NCBI RefSeq assembly: GCF_004341515.1
Contig: NZ_SLZF01000001.1
Coordinates: 372,001 to 436,000 of the forward strand
Direction: 5' to 3'
Source: Allobosea sp. BK604
GTDB lineage: Bacteria > Pseudomonadota > Alphaproteobacteria > Rhizobiales > Beijerinckiaceae
DNA: 64,000 nt
In this document: positions 1-8,003 of the stretch, one piece after another
Layout: every line of letters begins with the position of its first letter
How positions within the stretch are numbered: position 1 is the first letter of the stretch
Position numbers and translations under genes: made by a program
Notes under the pieces: model-generated
Database searches by the model: none
What the model saw: the letters and a program-made list of their open reading frames with translations, nothing else
What the model was told of the DNA's origin: nothing

Positions 1-74
1 GCGGGCGCCGGCCTTCTCTGACATTGACTTTGGGCTGAATGGCCCAAGCCAACCAAGGCTTGTGCCGCATGGCC

Positions 75-3000
75 CTAGCCAGCCTGACGATCCGACCGTA
101 TAGCACCCGCTTCAAGAGACACGGATGCTTGACCCATCTCGTTTCGAGGATCCGGCCGATGCCGTCTTCCACGGCATCGGCCGCGAATCCGCTCACGGCG
201 CAGCTGACGTTCCGGCCACCATGGCTTGCAAAAAGAGGGCGCGTCCGGTTGCTGCATAGCGGGTACAGGCCCTCGTAGTACCGTCGGCACGTGCGGCCAC
301 GGCCAAGGCGAGATTCGTATCGAGAGCCTCTTGCACAGCGGCTGAAGCCGATGCTGCTTTTCGCAGTTCCCGTAATAGGAACACCCCTGCAGCGCAGCTC
401 GCATCGCTACCGGGAAGTGCATCGGGGTCAGCCAGGCCCGGTTCGCGCTGGATGACCGAATGGATCCGCCCAATGCAGACCAACTCCCCCCCAGCGACTG
501 ATCGGTCAACAGATCGAGTGCGGCGGTCATCAAGCCACGATCGCTTGCGAAGGGTTGCTGAGACTCCACCAGCGTGTTTATCCAGCCCGCATCGGCCAGG
601 CACGGATAGGCGATGGCGAGAGGCCCAGCTTCGGGCGGGACAATGCTGGGCGGCGGCATAACGGCCTGAGCCGCTGTTGTCGACAAGATGGCTTGCGAAA
701 AACGGGCGCGCCCTAGAGCGGCAGCACGCACGCAGCCCCTCACATCGCCACGTGCCTGCGCCGCCTCGGCCCGAGCCAGGCCGACCTTGATGTCCTCATG
801 GATCTCCTCGCTGCCGGAGGTGGCCGCTTCCAGCTCATGCAACAGCGCCAAGCCCGCGCCGCAACTTGCGGCATTGCCGCGGAGCGCATTGGGATCGGCA
901 AGGCGCGGCTCTCGCTTGATCACAGCATACGCACGCGCCGCACAGGCGAGTTGGAACTCGCCATAGCGTTCCGGCAGCAGTTCGAGTGCGGCAGCGACCA
1001 GCTCGCGATTGCTTGCGAAGGGCTGCTGCGATTGAACGAGAGTGTTGATCCAGCCGGCATCGGCCCGACAGGGATAGGACAAACTGAGCGGCATCCCGCT
1101 GGCGGAAAAGATGCGCGGAAGCTTCGCTCGATGCAGGGCTTCGTCGACCCCCTCTTGATCAAATTCGAGCGCCACCAGGCTCCCCGCAGTCAAATCGAAC
1201 GTAGCCCGGCACAGAACAAAGGAAGCAGGCTCGATAGGTTCATATTTTAAAAAATCGTCGTAACTCGGCCATGAGTTCAGAATAAGACTCACCACCATAT
1301 AATCTTTTTCATCACCTTCTTCAGAAAACTGAACAAAATCCTGATATAAACCCGCCATCTTTGAAATATAACTCGGCTCGCACCCGATATTTGTTCTCGA
1401 CATTGCACGAAAATTAGCAGTAAATTTGTATATACCCTTATCGTTCTTGTAAAACTCCAGGCGCTTTTCGGCATCTAAGCTTAGAAATTGCCTATCTTCT
1501 TCGACAAAGTATCTCGATAAATGAGTATGAAATGCGCTCAAATCGGCTTCGTTGAAAACATTGATCTTACCTATTCCGAAGCCAAGCGGGGCAGCGCCCA
1601 CAATAGTCCGCGAGAAACGCCCCACCGGGCCAAGATCGCCGTCAGTACTGCCGAGCGGAAGCCTTGCGAGGAAGGCCGCGGATAGAACGGCAAGCGCCAA
1701 AAAAACGCTGGACAGGGCTGTGGTCCAGACCTGAACCGGCCGAGACCCGAAAATGGAGGGTGTCAACGCTTGTCGCGCACCAACGAAACGATCCGGGATT
1801 GCCGAGGCTGTGCAGACGCCGAACAGTCGGATGCGACGATCGGCGACAAAGCGATAGCACCACATGCCGACCCGAAACCATCGGCCGAGCATGAGTGGAA
1901 TGAAGACCGGCCACAGCAACGGCAGGCGTCGGGAAAGCGTTTCGTAAAGGGCATATCCGATAAAGTGTCGGCTATTGCGCAGGTCGATACCGACCAGATC
2001 GATCAAGCCCTGATCGAGTGTAACGCCATGCTGCTCGGCAAACGCCAAATTGCGGCGGATCGGACGAAACTCGACCTGCCCAAAAATGTCGAGCCATGCA
2101 ATGGTTCGCACCGTGCGGTCACAGAGATTACAGCGATCGTCGAACAGCACGGCAATCGAGACCGCCTCTCGTCCGATGAGCCATCGCGCGGGGAAGAACA
2201 ACACAAACCAGAATACGAGCTCGTACCAGCCCAGAAACTGCAGCGGCAGCACAAATGTGCTGATGAGGAAGAAGGCCAGCCCCCATCCGATCACGAAGCT
2301 GCGGACCAGACGCCCCATGAAGAGCCCAGGAAGCACCAGGACGTACCAGACGTACATCCCGTAGATCGAAACCCGGCTCAAGTTCACGAAAAGCCATGGA
2401 CTCGACTGATAAAGATCCCACGCCTGTTCGTGGAGCGCCGGATTCGAGGCAGGCGAGAGCATGACCCAGGCGATCACCATGCCTGATTGCCACGCCTCGT
2501 CATTGAGGTGCCACGAGACCGAATAGAGGCAGACGCAGAAATAGGCGAAGAGCGCAGCGGCCTTCGCAACGAGAAGACGGTCCGGATCAGGCGTGCCCGT
2601 GATGCGCCAGAGCCACGCGACGATCCGCGAGAGCGCCCCGTCACCGGTTACAAGCAGGGAATCGACGGAGATGCGCCGTCCCGCGGGCGCAAGCAGGAGC
2701 AGCAGCAGCACCATCGACATAACCATGGAGCCAAGCGTCGAAGCGCCCAGCATGTTGTCGACCAGGATGTTCGCGCTGGCCATGAGCAAAAAAATTGCAA
2801 CGGGCGCCATGAAGCCAATCAGGACGCAGACAGCAATCAGTACCGTTGCCCCGGTTAGCGCGAGCGTTGTCGTATTCCCGACCATCCAGCCGCCAACGAG
2901 GATCTCCCCATATCGCATCGTCGCCAGCACCCCGACAGCGATCCGGGCAATATCGATGATGGCAAGATCGGAGATCAAATCCTGTCGCGCGAACACCCCC

Positions 3001-3155
3001 CTTCTCCGCAGGAGCCCGGCCAGCGCCGTAAGCAAGGTCGCATCTGCCGTACCCCGACGGCGCACCAAGCCTACAAACGCAGCTGACAGGAGCACGACCA
3101 CCAAAAAGGTGATCATTTCTCGAATCGGATCGCTATCTGAAAAGGCGTAGGTCAA
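75..3155 (-). CDS. HTTM-like membrane protein with DCC (DUF393) domain and frameshifted tandem C-terminal repeats
   Basis: The first ~330 residues are a run of hydrophobic segments resembling HTTM / vitamin K-dependent carboxylase-like membrane domains. A DCC-family redox motif follows (DDRCNLCD, Cys342 and Cys345), as in DUF393 thiol-disulfide oxidoreductases. A soluble region (~500-690) precedes two copies of a ~156-residue repeat beginning at YPC (Tyr694 and Tyr850). In copy 2 the reading frame leaves the repeat at a run of seven C on the + strand (486-492). In the other frame, homology (SVIQREPGLADPDALPG) continues to a stop at 193. One extra base would restore a ~987-residue protein, so the last ~138 residues of the frame as sequenced are out-of-frame translation. 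HTTM+DCC fusions are known; the repeat domain I do not recognise. The gene stands alone, divergent from the acyltransferase. Either a recent pseudogene, a contingency tract or a sequencing error. Confidence 0.75.
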   Translation of the reverse strand: MTYAFSDSDPIREMITFLVVVLLSAAFVGLVRRRGTADATLLTALAGLLRRRGVFARQDLISDLAIIDIARIAVGVLATMRYGEILVGGWMVGNTTTLALTGATVLIAVCVLIGFMAPVAIFLLMASANILVDNMLGASTLGSMVMSMVLLLLLLAPAGRRISVDSLLVTGDGALSRIVAWLWRITGTPDPDRLLVAKAAALFAYFCVCLYSVSWHLNDEAWQSGMVIAWVMLSPASNPALHEQAWDLYQSSPWLFVNLSRVSIYGMYVWYVLVLPGLFMGRLVRSFVIGWGLAFFLISTFVLPLQFLGWYELVFWFVLFFPARWLIGREAVSIAVLFDDRCNLCDRTVRTIAWLDIFGQVEFRPIRRNLAFAEQHGVTLDQGLIDLVGIDLRNSRHFIGYALYETLSRRLPLLWPVFIPLMLGRWFRVGMWCYRFVADRRIRLFGVCTASAIPDRFVGARQALTPSIFGSRPVQVWTTALSSVFLALAVLSAAFLARLPLGSTDGDLGPVGRFSRTIVGAAPLGFGIGKINVFNEADLSAFHTHLSRYFVEEDRQFLSLDAEKRLEFYKNDKGIYKFTANFRAMSRTNIGCEPSYISKMAGLYQDFVQFSEEGDEKDYMVVSLILNSWPSYDDFLKYEPIEPASFVLCRATFDLTAGSLVALEFDQEGVDEALHRAKLPRIFSASGMPLSLSYPCRADAGWINTLVQSQQPFASNRELVAAALELLPERYGEFQLACAARAYAVIKREPRLADPNALRGNAASCGAGLALLHELEAATSGSEEIHEDIKVGLARAEAAQARGDVRGCVRAAALGRARFSQAILSTTAAQAVMPPPSIVPPEAGPLAIAYPCLADAGWINTLVESQQPFASDRGLMTAALDLLTDQSLGGSWSALGGSIRSSSANRAWLTPMHFPVAMRAALQGCSYYGNCEKQHRLQPLCKRLSIRISPWPWPHVPTVLRGPVPAMQQPDAPSFCKPWWPERQLRRERIRGRCRGRRHRPDPRNEMGQASVSLEAGAIRSDRQAG
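193..1090 (-). repeat. Tandem duplication of a ~156-residue coding module
   Basis: Two in-tandem copies lie inside the DCC protein gene. Both start with YPC[RL]ADAGWINTLV and QQPFAS, and both continue with VI[KQ]REP[RG]LADP[ND]AL, a Cys-containing segment and a hydrophobic end. Period is about 468 bp (Tyr codons at 1074-1076 and 606-608). Copy 2 is read in two frames because of the homopolymer shift at 486-492. The copies differ at many positions, so the duplication is not fresh. Confidence 0.75.
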
Positions 3156-3632
3156 GAAATCGGCACTCTAACGGCCATCACCGGCACGGGCGCAGTTGGA
3201 GGGGAATCGCTCACACATTTGCCTAGCTTAGGCCATCTTCCGATCAACTTCACACACAACTTCTGGTTAGAATGACACGCGTGCCATGATATGCTCGCAT
3301 GGCAGTTGATCGCGCCACGTCACTTCCCGGCCGCGCGGCGAGCGTCAACGCGACCAGCGAATGGCACGGTGAGGAGCTGTATCCCAGGGAATCAAGCGGG
3401 GAGAAGCCGCTGTGGCTGAAAACATGTCCCGCATACGGCTCAGAACGCAATGCGCCCGGGGCGGGAAAGTGGCTCAGCAAGCGCGTGAAAGGGATTTGGC
3501 TGCGGGCTTGGATCGTGGTTACATTATTGGTACTCGTAATCGTTCCGAAGCGGAGCCGATAGCCGAACACCATGAATAGCCGCCCGGTCGTGGCCGCTGA
3601 ATTCCGTCAACAGCGTGCTACGTAAGAAGCCC
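3156..3632. other. Intergenic region between divergent genes
   Basis: About 480 bases separate the divergently transcribed DCC protein and the acyltransferase, so promoters for both should lie here. No convincing gene is seen: ORFs on both strands overlap one another and look compositional. A 7-bp inverted repeat (TGCCATG at 3282-3288, CATGGCA at 3298-3304) is the only structure I noticed. No clear -35/-10 pair can be assigned. Confidence 0.4.
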
Positions 3633-4664
3633 ATGCGCAAGCCAAACACTTCATCATCGACGTGGGCTGCACTTGCGGCATTGAGGTTTTTCCTCGCGCT
3701 CATAATTGTGAACGCGCATATTGGGATGATCTACCCGATAGGGATGTCGTTCTTCGATCTGCCCGATCTTTATAGATTCGGGCGTCGCTTGGGTCCACTC
3801 GCGGCGATCATCGGATTCCTCGCCATATCCGGCTTCAGCATAGCCCACAGTTATTCGGTCGCACCGACTGGCTTCTATCTGCGCCGTGCGGTTCGGATCT
3901 TCCCGACCCTCGGATTCGCGATTGCGCTTTATGCCGCCGGACTACTCGCTTGGGGGCCAATTCAGACGACCGGCGGCGTCTTGGCAGGAATGCCGCCAAT
4001 CCCGGATCTGATAGCGCCATTCCTGGCGCTGAACGGCATCACACACGGGTCTTTCCTTGGGCCAACCTGGTCGCTCGCGGTTGAGATGCTATTTTATGTA
4101 CTCACGCCGCTTATTGCGCTCATGCCGCGCCCTGCTCTCCTTGCTGCAATAGCCGCGTCTGCCACGCTCTATTGGTTTAACGAGGCCCTCGGCATCGGAA
4201 CGTTCCCCGGCAACTTCTACGGCTTGTCGGCCGCATCGCTCTTTTGGGCATGGGGCGGTGCCTTCTATTTTTACCGCTTCCCCAGTTGGCTCGCGATGGT
4301 TGGATTTTCGTTGTTGGGCGTCACCCTGCTCACGCGGCTCAATTTGGAAGGCGGGGTGTGGTCGCGCCAAGTCTTTGTCTTGACAGTCGTCGTCATCGCT
4401 GCGTCCAGCCTATCGCGATGGAGAGCCCGCCTGCCGGAGCGCTTCATGATGTACCTTGGCGATCTTTCATATCCCCTGTTCCTGCTCCACGTACCGGTCA
4501 TCGTAATTGGAAACGGCAAATTCGGCATTGAAAGCGCTTCACTTCTGATCTTGATCGCGTTGGGGTTATCCTCGTTCTGCCTCCACTTTATCGAGCGACC
4601 GATAGCGGCTGCAGTTCGGTCAGCGCCTTTGGATCGGGCGCGACGTCATGCGACCGTTCAATAG
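3633..4664 (+). CDS. Acyltransferase 3 (OafA/YrhL-type) membrane O-acyltransferase
   Basis: A ~343-residue polytopic protein of the acyltransferase-3 family (PF01757), which transfers acetyl or similar groups to extracytoplasmic sugars. Family marks include the N-terminal L-A-A-L-R-F-F-L segment with a following His (AHIGM), the FYLRRAVRIFPT segment containing the family R-x-x-R-I-x-P pattern, and GPTWSLAVEMLFY. The C-terminal PLFLLHVPV and FIERP motifs also fit. Length matches the family. I prefer the ATG at 3633 (AAGAAG just upstream); an in-frame GTG at 3615 is possible. It probably O-acetylates the polysaccharide built by this locus. No neighbour overlaps it, so it may be its own transcript. 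Confidence 0.85.
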   Translation: MRKPNTSSSTWAALAALRFFLALIIVNAHIGMIYPIGMSFFDLPDLYRFGRRLGPLAAIIGFLAISGFSIAHSYSVAPTGFYLRRAVRIFPTLGFAIALYAAGLLAWGPIQTTGGVLAGMPPIPDLIAPFLALNGITHGSFLGPTWSLAVEMLFYVLTPLIALMPRPALLAAIAASATLYWFNEALGIGTFPGNFYGLSAASLFWAWGGAFYFYRFPSWLAMVGFSLLGVTLLTRLNLEGGVWSRQVFVLTVVVIAASSLSRWRARLPERFMMYLGDLSYPLFLLHVPVIVIGNGKFGIESASLLILIALGLSSFCLHFIERPIAAAVRSAPLDRARRHATVQ

Positions 4665-4950
4665 ATCCCGGACCGGGTCACGATGCCGATCGGCCGGGAA
4701 TGATGGCTCCAACGTCAAACACATATGGTCCCCGATGAGTGCCGGCATTCAAGGGAGGGTTGCCCAGCGCCACGTGGGTGTCGCCGGATAACCCACGTCT
4801 CCTTGGCGTCGTCCCGCGGACGGGAGCCAGCCATCTGCCTCGAGAGGTGGGACCGACGTTCACCGGATGGTAGGCTTCGTTCGATTATCCGCTTTCGCTG
4901 TACGACGTCGCATTGACCGATACAGCACGCCTTTTTAACGAGCGCCCGCG

Positions 4951-6369
4951 ATGAACCTCACCAAGATCGTTCCGCTTGTCATGGCCGGCGGCTCAGGCAC
5001 CAGGCTCTGGCCACTTTCGCGCGATACCTTGCCGAAGCAGTTTCTCCCGCTGCTCGATGACGGGCGCTCCACGTTTCAGGCAACGCTGCAGCGCCTCGCC
5101 GATCCGCGCTTTGGAGCGCCGGTCGTGATTACGAACAACGACTTCCGCTTCATCGCTGCCGAGCAGATGCTCGCTATCGGCATCAAGGGTGAGATTGTGC
5201 TCGAGCCGGAGGGGCGCGATTCTGCTGCCGCAGTCGCAGTCGGCACTGTCCTGGCCATGCAGCGCGGTGTCGATGCGATCTGCGTCGCCCTTGCGGCCGA
5301 CCACATCATTCAAAACACCGACGCCTTTCACGCTGACTGCGCGATCGCGGCCGAGCTCGCAGCCTCCGGCTTGATCATGACGCTCGGCATCACGCCGACC
5401 CATCCCGCTACGAGCTATGGCTATCTCGCCCGTGGCGAACTCTTGGACGCTCCGCGCGCTAGCAGATTGCTGCGTTTTGTCGAGAAGCCCGATCTCGACC
5501 GCGCCAAGCGCTATTTGGAAGAAGGCTATCTCTGGAACAGCGGCAATTTTCTATTCGCCGCCGCGACGATGCGGGAGGAGTTGTCGCGACACGCTCCGGA
5601 AACCCTGGCGGCGGCAACCGCAGCGGTTGCGGGAGCCGCTCGCGATCTTGATTTTCTGCGTCTCGATCCATCAGCCTTCTCTCGCGCTCCCAAGATCTCG
5701 ATCGATTATGCTGTGATGGAGCGGACCGAGGCCGGGGGAGTTGTCGAGGCGACCTTCGATTGGTCCGATATCGGCACCTGGGATTCGGTCTACGAGATCA
5801 AGCCGAAGGACGCCGACCGCAACGTGCTTGAAGGCGACGTGGTCGCGCTCGATAGTCACGGCAACTATCTGCGCAGCGACGATTTGCTGGTCACGGTGCT
5901 GGGCCTTGACGACGTCGTCGTGGTTGCGACCCGCGATGCCGTATTGGTTTCCTCGATGGCGGCGGCCGGCAACGTCAAAACGCTGGTTCAGCACATGAAA
6001 ACCGCGGGCCGCCCGCAGGCGAGCGAGCATCTCAAGGTCTACCGGCCCTGGGGCTGGTACCAGCGCATCGATATCGGCCAGCGCTTTCAGGTGAAGCGCA
6101 TCAACGTCAAGCCCGGCGGGCTGCTCAGCCTGCAGAAGCATTTCCACAGGGCCGAGCACTGGGTTGTCGTCTCGGGCACAGCCGAGGTCACGGTCGACGA
6201 CGAGACGAGATTCGTGCATGAGAATGAATCGGCTTATTTGCCTGTCGGTTGCGTCCACCGCCTGCGCAATCCGGGCAAGATCGATCTGGAGTTGATCGAG
6301 GTACAAGTGGGTAGCTATACCGGTGAGGACGACATCGTTCGCCTCGAGGATGTCTACGCACGCAAATAA
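4951..6369 (+). CDS. manC: Mannose-1-phosphate guanylyltransferase / mannose-6-phosphate isomerase
   Basis: A 472-residue bifunctional enzyme making GDP-mannose from Man-1-P and GTP, with a type II phosphomannose isomerase cupin. N-terminal nucleotidyltransferase signature is [15 protein letters not shown] followed by LPKQFLPL. FVEKP and WNSGNF occur mid-protein. The C-terminal cupin contains RPWGWYQ, FQVKRI, KPGGLLSLQKHFHRAEHW and the conserved VVSGTAEVT stretch. Length is usual for the ManC/CpsB/AlgA family. No phosphomannomutase (ManB) is in the window, so Man-1-P must come from elsewhere. GDP-mannose could feed the Fcl-like SDR at 46.3-47.3 kb or mannosyltransferases of the cluster. The upstream ~290 bases hold no gene. 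Confidence 0.93.
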   Translation: MNLTKIVPLVMAGGSGTRLWPLSRDTLPKQFLPLLDDGRSTFQATLQRLADPRFGAPVVITNNDFRFIAAEQMLAIGIKGEIVLEPEGRDSAAAVAVGTVLAMQRGVDAICVALAADHIIQNTDAFHADCAIAAELAASGLIMTLGITPTHPATSYGYLARGELLDAPRASRLLRFVEKPDLDRAKRYLEEGYLWNSGNFLFAAATMREELSRHAPETLAAATAAVAGAARDLDFLRLDPSAFSRAPKISIDYAVMERTEAGGVVEATFDWSDIGTWDSVYEIKPKDADRNVLEGDVVALDSHGNYLRSDDLLVTVLGLDDVVVVATRDAVLVSSMAAAGNVKTLVQHMKTAGRPQASEHLKVYRPWGWYQRIDIGQRFQVKRINVKPGGLLSLQKHFHRAEHWVVVSGTAEVTVDDETRFVHENESAYLPVGCVHRLRNPGKIDLELIEVQVGSYTGEDDIVRLEDVYARK

Positions 6370-6845
6370 TTTGACTCACGCCGCGGACAATACAGTCACG
6401 CGGTACGGTTTGCCAAACTCTGGAGAGGTACGAGCGGGATGAAACGTCTCTCCGGCCAGGCTCGACGATTCCGGCAAAAATAGAAAGTCGAATACATTTC
6501 GGAAACTAAAAAAACTACGCTCAATACACCGAGGGAAAATATACCGTCAATAAATATGACAGAATAATATAAAATTTAATAATTGCGCCTGGAAAAATAC
6601 GTTTGAATATACGAATATCATCATTAATTGAAATTTAATAGCACCTGAATCGAGAGGCAGCGGCTTAGTCGACTGGACACGCGGATGCTCCGCGTTGGAA
6701 GGCAGGGGCCTGCCGTATTGCGGTTTTTCGATATCCCCCTTATCCATGTTGAGGGACCCGCCACTGTGGGTTGCAGGAACGAATGTGCGCACGAGAAAAA
6801 TAGCACTGTACCAGCAACCATCGAGATCTGACTGAAGAGCGCGAC
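6370..6845. other. A+T-rich intergenic region with a 10-bp direct repeat
   Basis: Roughly 475 bases without a convincing gene. The stretch 6480-6660 is strikingly A+T-rich compared with everything around it. The decamer AAATTTAATA occurs twice, at 6572-6581 and 6631-6640. The end carries the ribosome-binding site of the aminotransferase (GAAGAG at 6834-6839, six bases before the ATG). It may hold an H-NS/MucR-type silenced promoter or be a scar of horizontal transfer; neither can be shown here. Confidence 0.5.
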
Positions 6846-8003
6846 ATGCCATCCGACCGGATTTACTTCAACAAGCCCCCAAAGACCGAGAAATCCCTTA
6901 AGTACATACTTGAATCCATTGAGAATGGCCGCATATCCGGTGATGGATATTTTACAGAACAATGCCATAAATGGATAGAACGGACGACCGGAACCTCCAA
7001 GGCCTTGTTGACTCATTCGTGTACGGCTGCTCTCGAAATGGCTGCCATCCTGGTGAACGCAGGACCCGGCGACGAAATCATCATGCCATCCTATACCTTC
7101 GCGTCGACGGCGAACGCCTTCGCGTTACGAGGAGCGATCCCGGTTTTTGTCGATGTTCGCGCCGATACTATGAATCTCGATGAGCGCCTGATTGAGGACG
7201 CCATTACTCCGGCGACAAAGGCGATCTGCGTGGTTCACTACGCCGGCGTTGCTTGCGAGATGGACTCGATTATGGCCCTTGCGAAGCGGCACGGGTTGGC
7301 TGTGGTCGAAGACGCGGCGCAGGCTCACCACGCCAGCTATCGCGGCCAGCAGCTGGGTACGTTCGGCGCCTTGGGCACGCTCAGCTTCCACGAGACCAAG
7401 AACATCGTCTCAGGTGAAGGCGGAGCGCTCCTGATCAACGATCCCGCCCTTGTGAAGCGTGCCATGATCATTCGCGAGAAGGGAACGAACCGAACGGAAT
7501 TCCTCAACGGTCAGATCGACAAATACACTTGGATGGACATCGGATCATCTTATCTCCCAAGCGAGATGATCGCGGCCTTTCTTCTGGCCCAGCTCGAAAG
7601 CGGGGAAGACCTCATCACGCGGCGGCTGGCGATCTGGAACACCTACAACGATTCTCTGGCCTCACTGGAACAGCGCGGCCTCCTGCGCCGCCCCGGGGTG
7701 CCCGATGATTGCGCCCATAACGGCCACATCTACTATCTGCTCACGGAGACGCATGAGCAGCAACGCGATCTGCGCAACTGGCTGAAGCAGCACGAGATCG
7801 ATACGGCGACCCATTATGTGCCGCTGCATTCCTCGCCAGCCGGCATGCGTTTCGGGCGTGCTCATGGCGATCTGCCAGTCACATGCGATCAAGCGAACCG
7901 CCTCGTGCGCCTGCCCGTCTGGTCTGATCTCCCCGAAGCCGCAACGCTCCGGGTCTGCGATCGTATTCATGAGTTTTTCGGACAGGCGCCTCGTGCGGCT
8001 TGA
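6846..8003 (+). CDS. wecE: DegT/DnrJ/EryC1 aminotransferase, WecE/RffA-like (dTDP-4-amino-4,6-dideoxygalactose transaminase)
   Basis: A 385-residue PLP-dependent sugar aminotransferase. The resemblance to WecE is close across the protein: IYFNKPP near the N-terminus, GDGYFTEQC, LLTHSCTAALEMAA, IIMPSYTFASTANAF, VVEDAAQAHHASY and the PLP lysine region SFHETKNI (Lys185). WecE converts dTDP-4-keto-6-deoxy-glucose to dTDP-4-amino-4,6-dideoxygalactose (Fuc4N). The RmlA and RmlB homologs further right can supply that substrate. The start is supported by GAAGAG six bases upstream. The downstream membrane protein begins inside its last codons (35-base overlap), indicating co-transcription. Its exact sugar product (Fuc4N or Qui4N) is inferred from family only. 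Confidence 0.88.
   Translation: MPSDRIYFNKPPKTEKSLKYILESIENGRISGDGYFTEQCHKWIERTTGTSKALLTHSCTAALEMAAILVNAGPGDEIIMPSYTFASTANAFALRGAIPVFVDVRADTMNLDERLIEDAITPATKAICVVHYAGVACEMDSIMALAKRHGLAVVEDAAQAHHASYRGQQLGTFGALGTLSFHETKNIVSGEGGALLINDPALVKRAMIIREKGTNRTEFLNGQIDKYTWMDIGSSYLPSEMIAAFLLAQLESGEDLITRRLAIWNTYNDSLASLEQRGLLRRPGVPDDCAHNGHIYYLLTETHEQQRDLRNWLKQHEIDTATHYVPLHSSPAGMRFGRAHGDLPVTCDQANRLVRLPVWSDLPEAATLRVCDRIHEFFGQAPRAA

Noticed and set aside
3250..3573. ORFs of 87 and 107 codons on opposite strands in the DCC-acyltransferase gap
   Set aside because: They overlap each other, have no good ribosome-binding site and their products resemble nothing; likely chance ORFs in G+C-rich DNA.
4678..4916. Short ORFs before the manC gene
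   Set aside because: Both strands are open by composition; products are Arg/Pro-rich with no start signal.
5671..6306. 211-codon ORF antisense to manC
   Set aside because: It mirrors the codon pattern of a well-supported gene, as do many similar long antisense frames in this window (for example 12156-13046, 22137-23372, 50725-52929).
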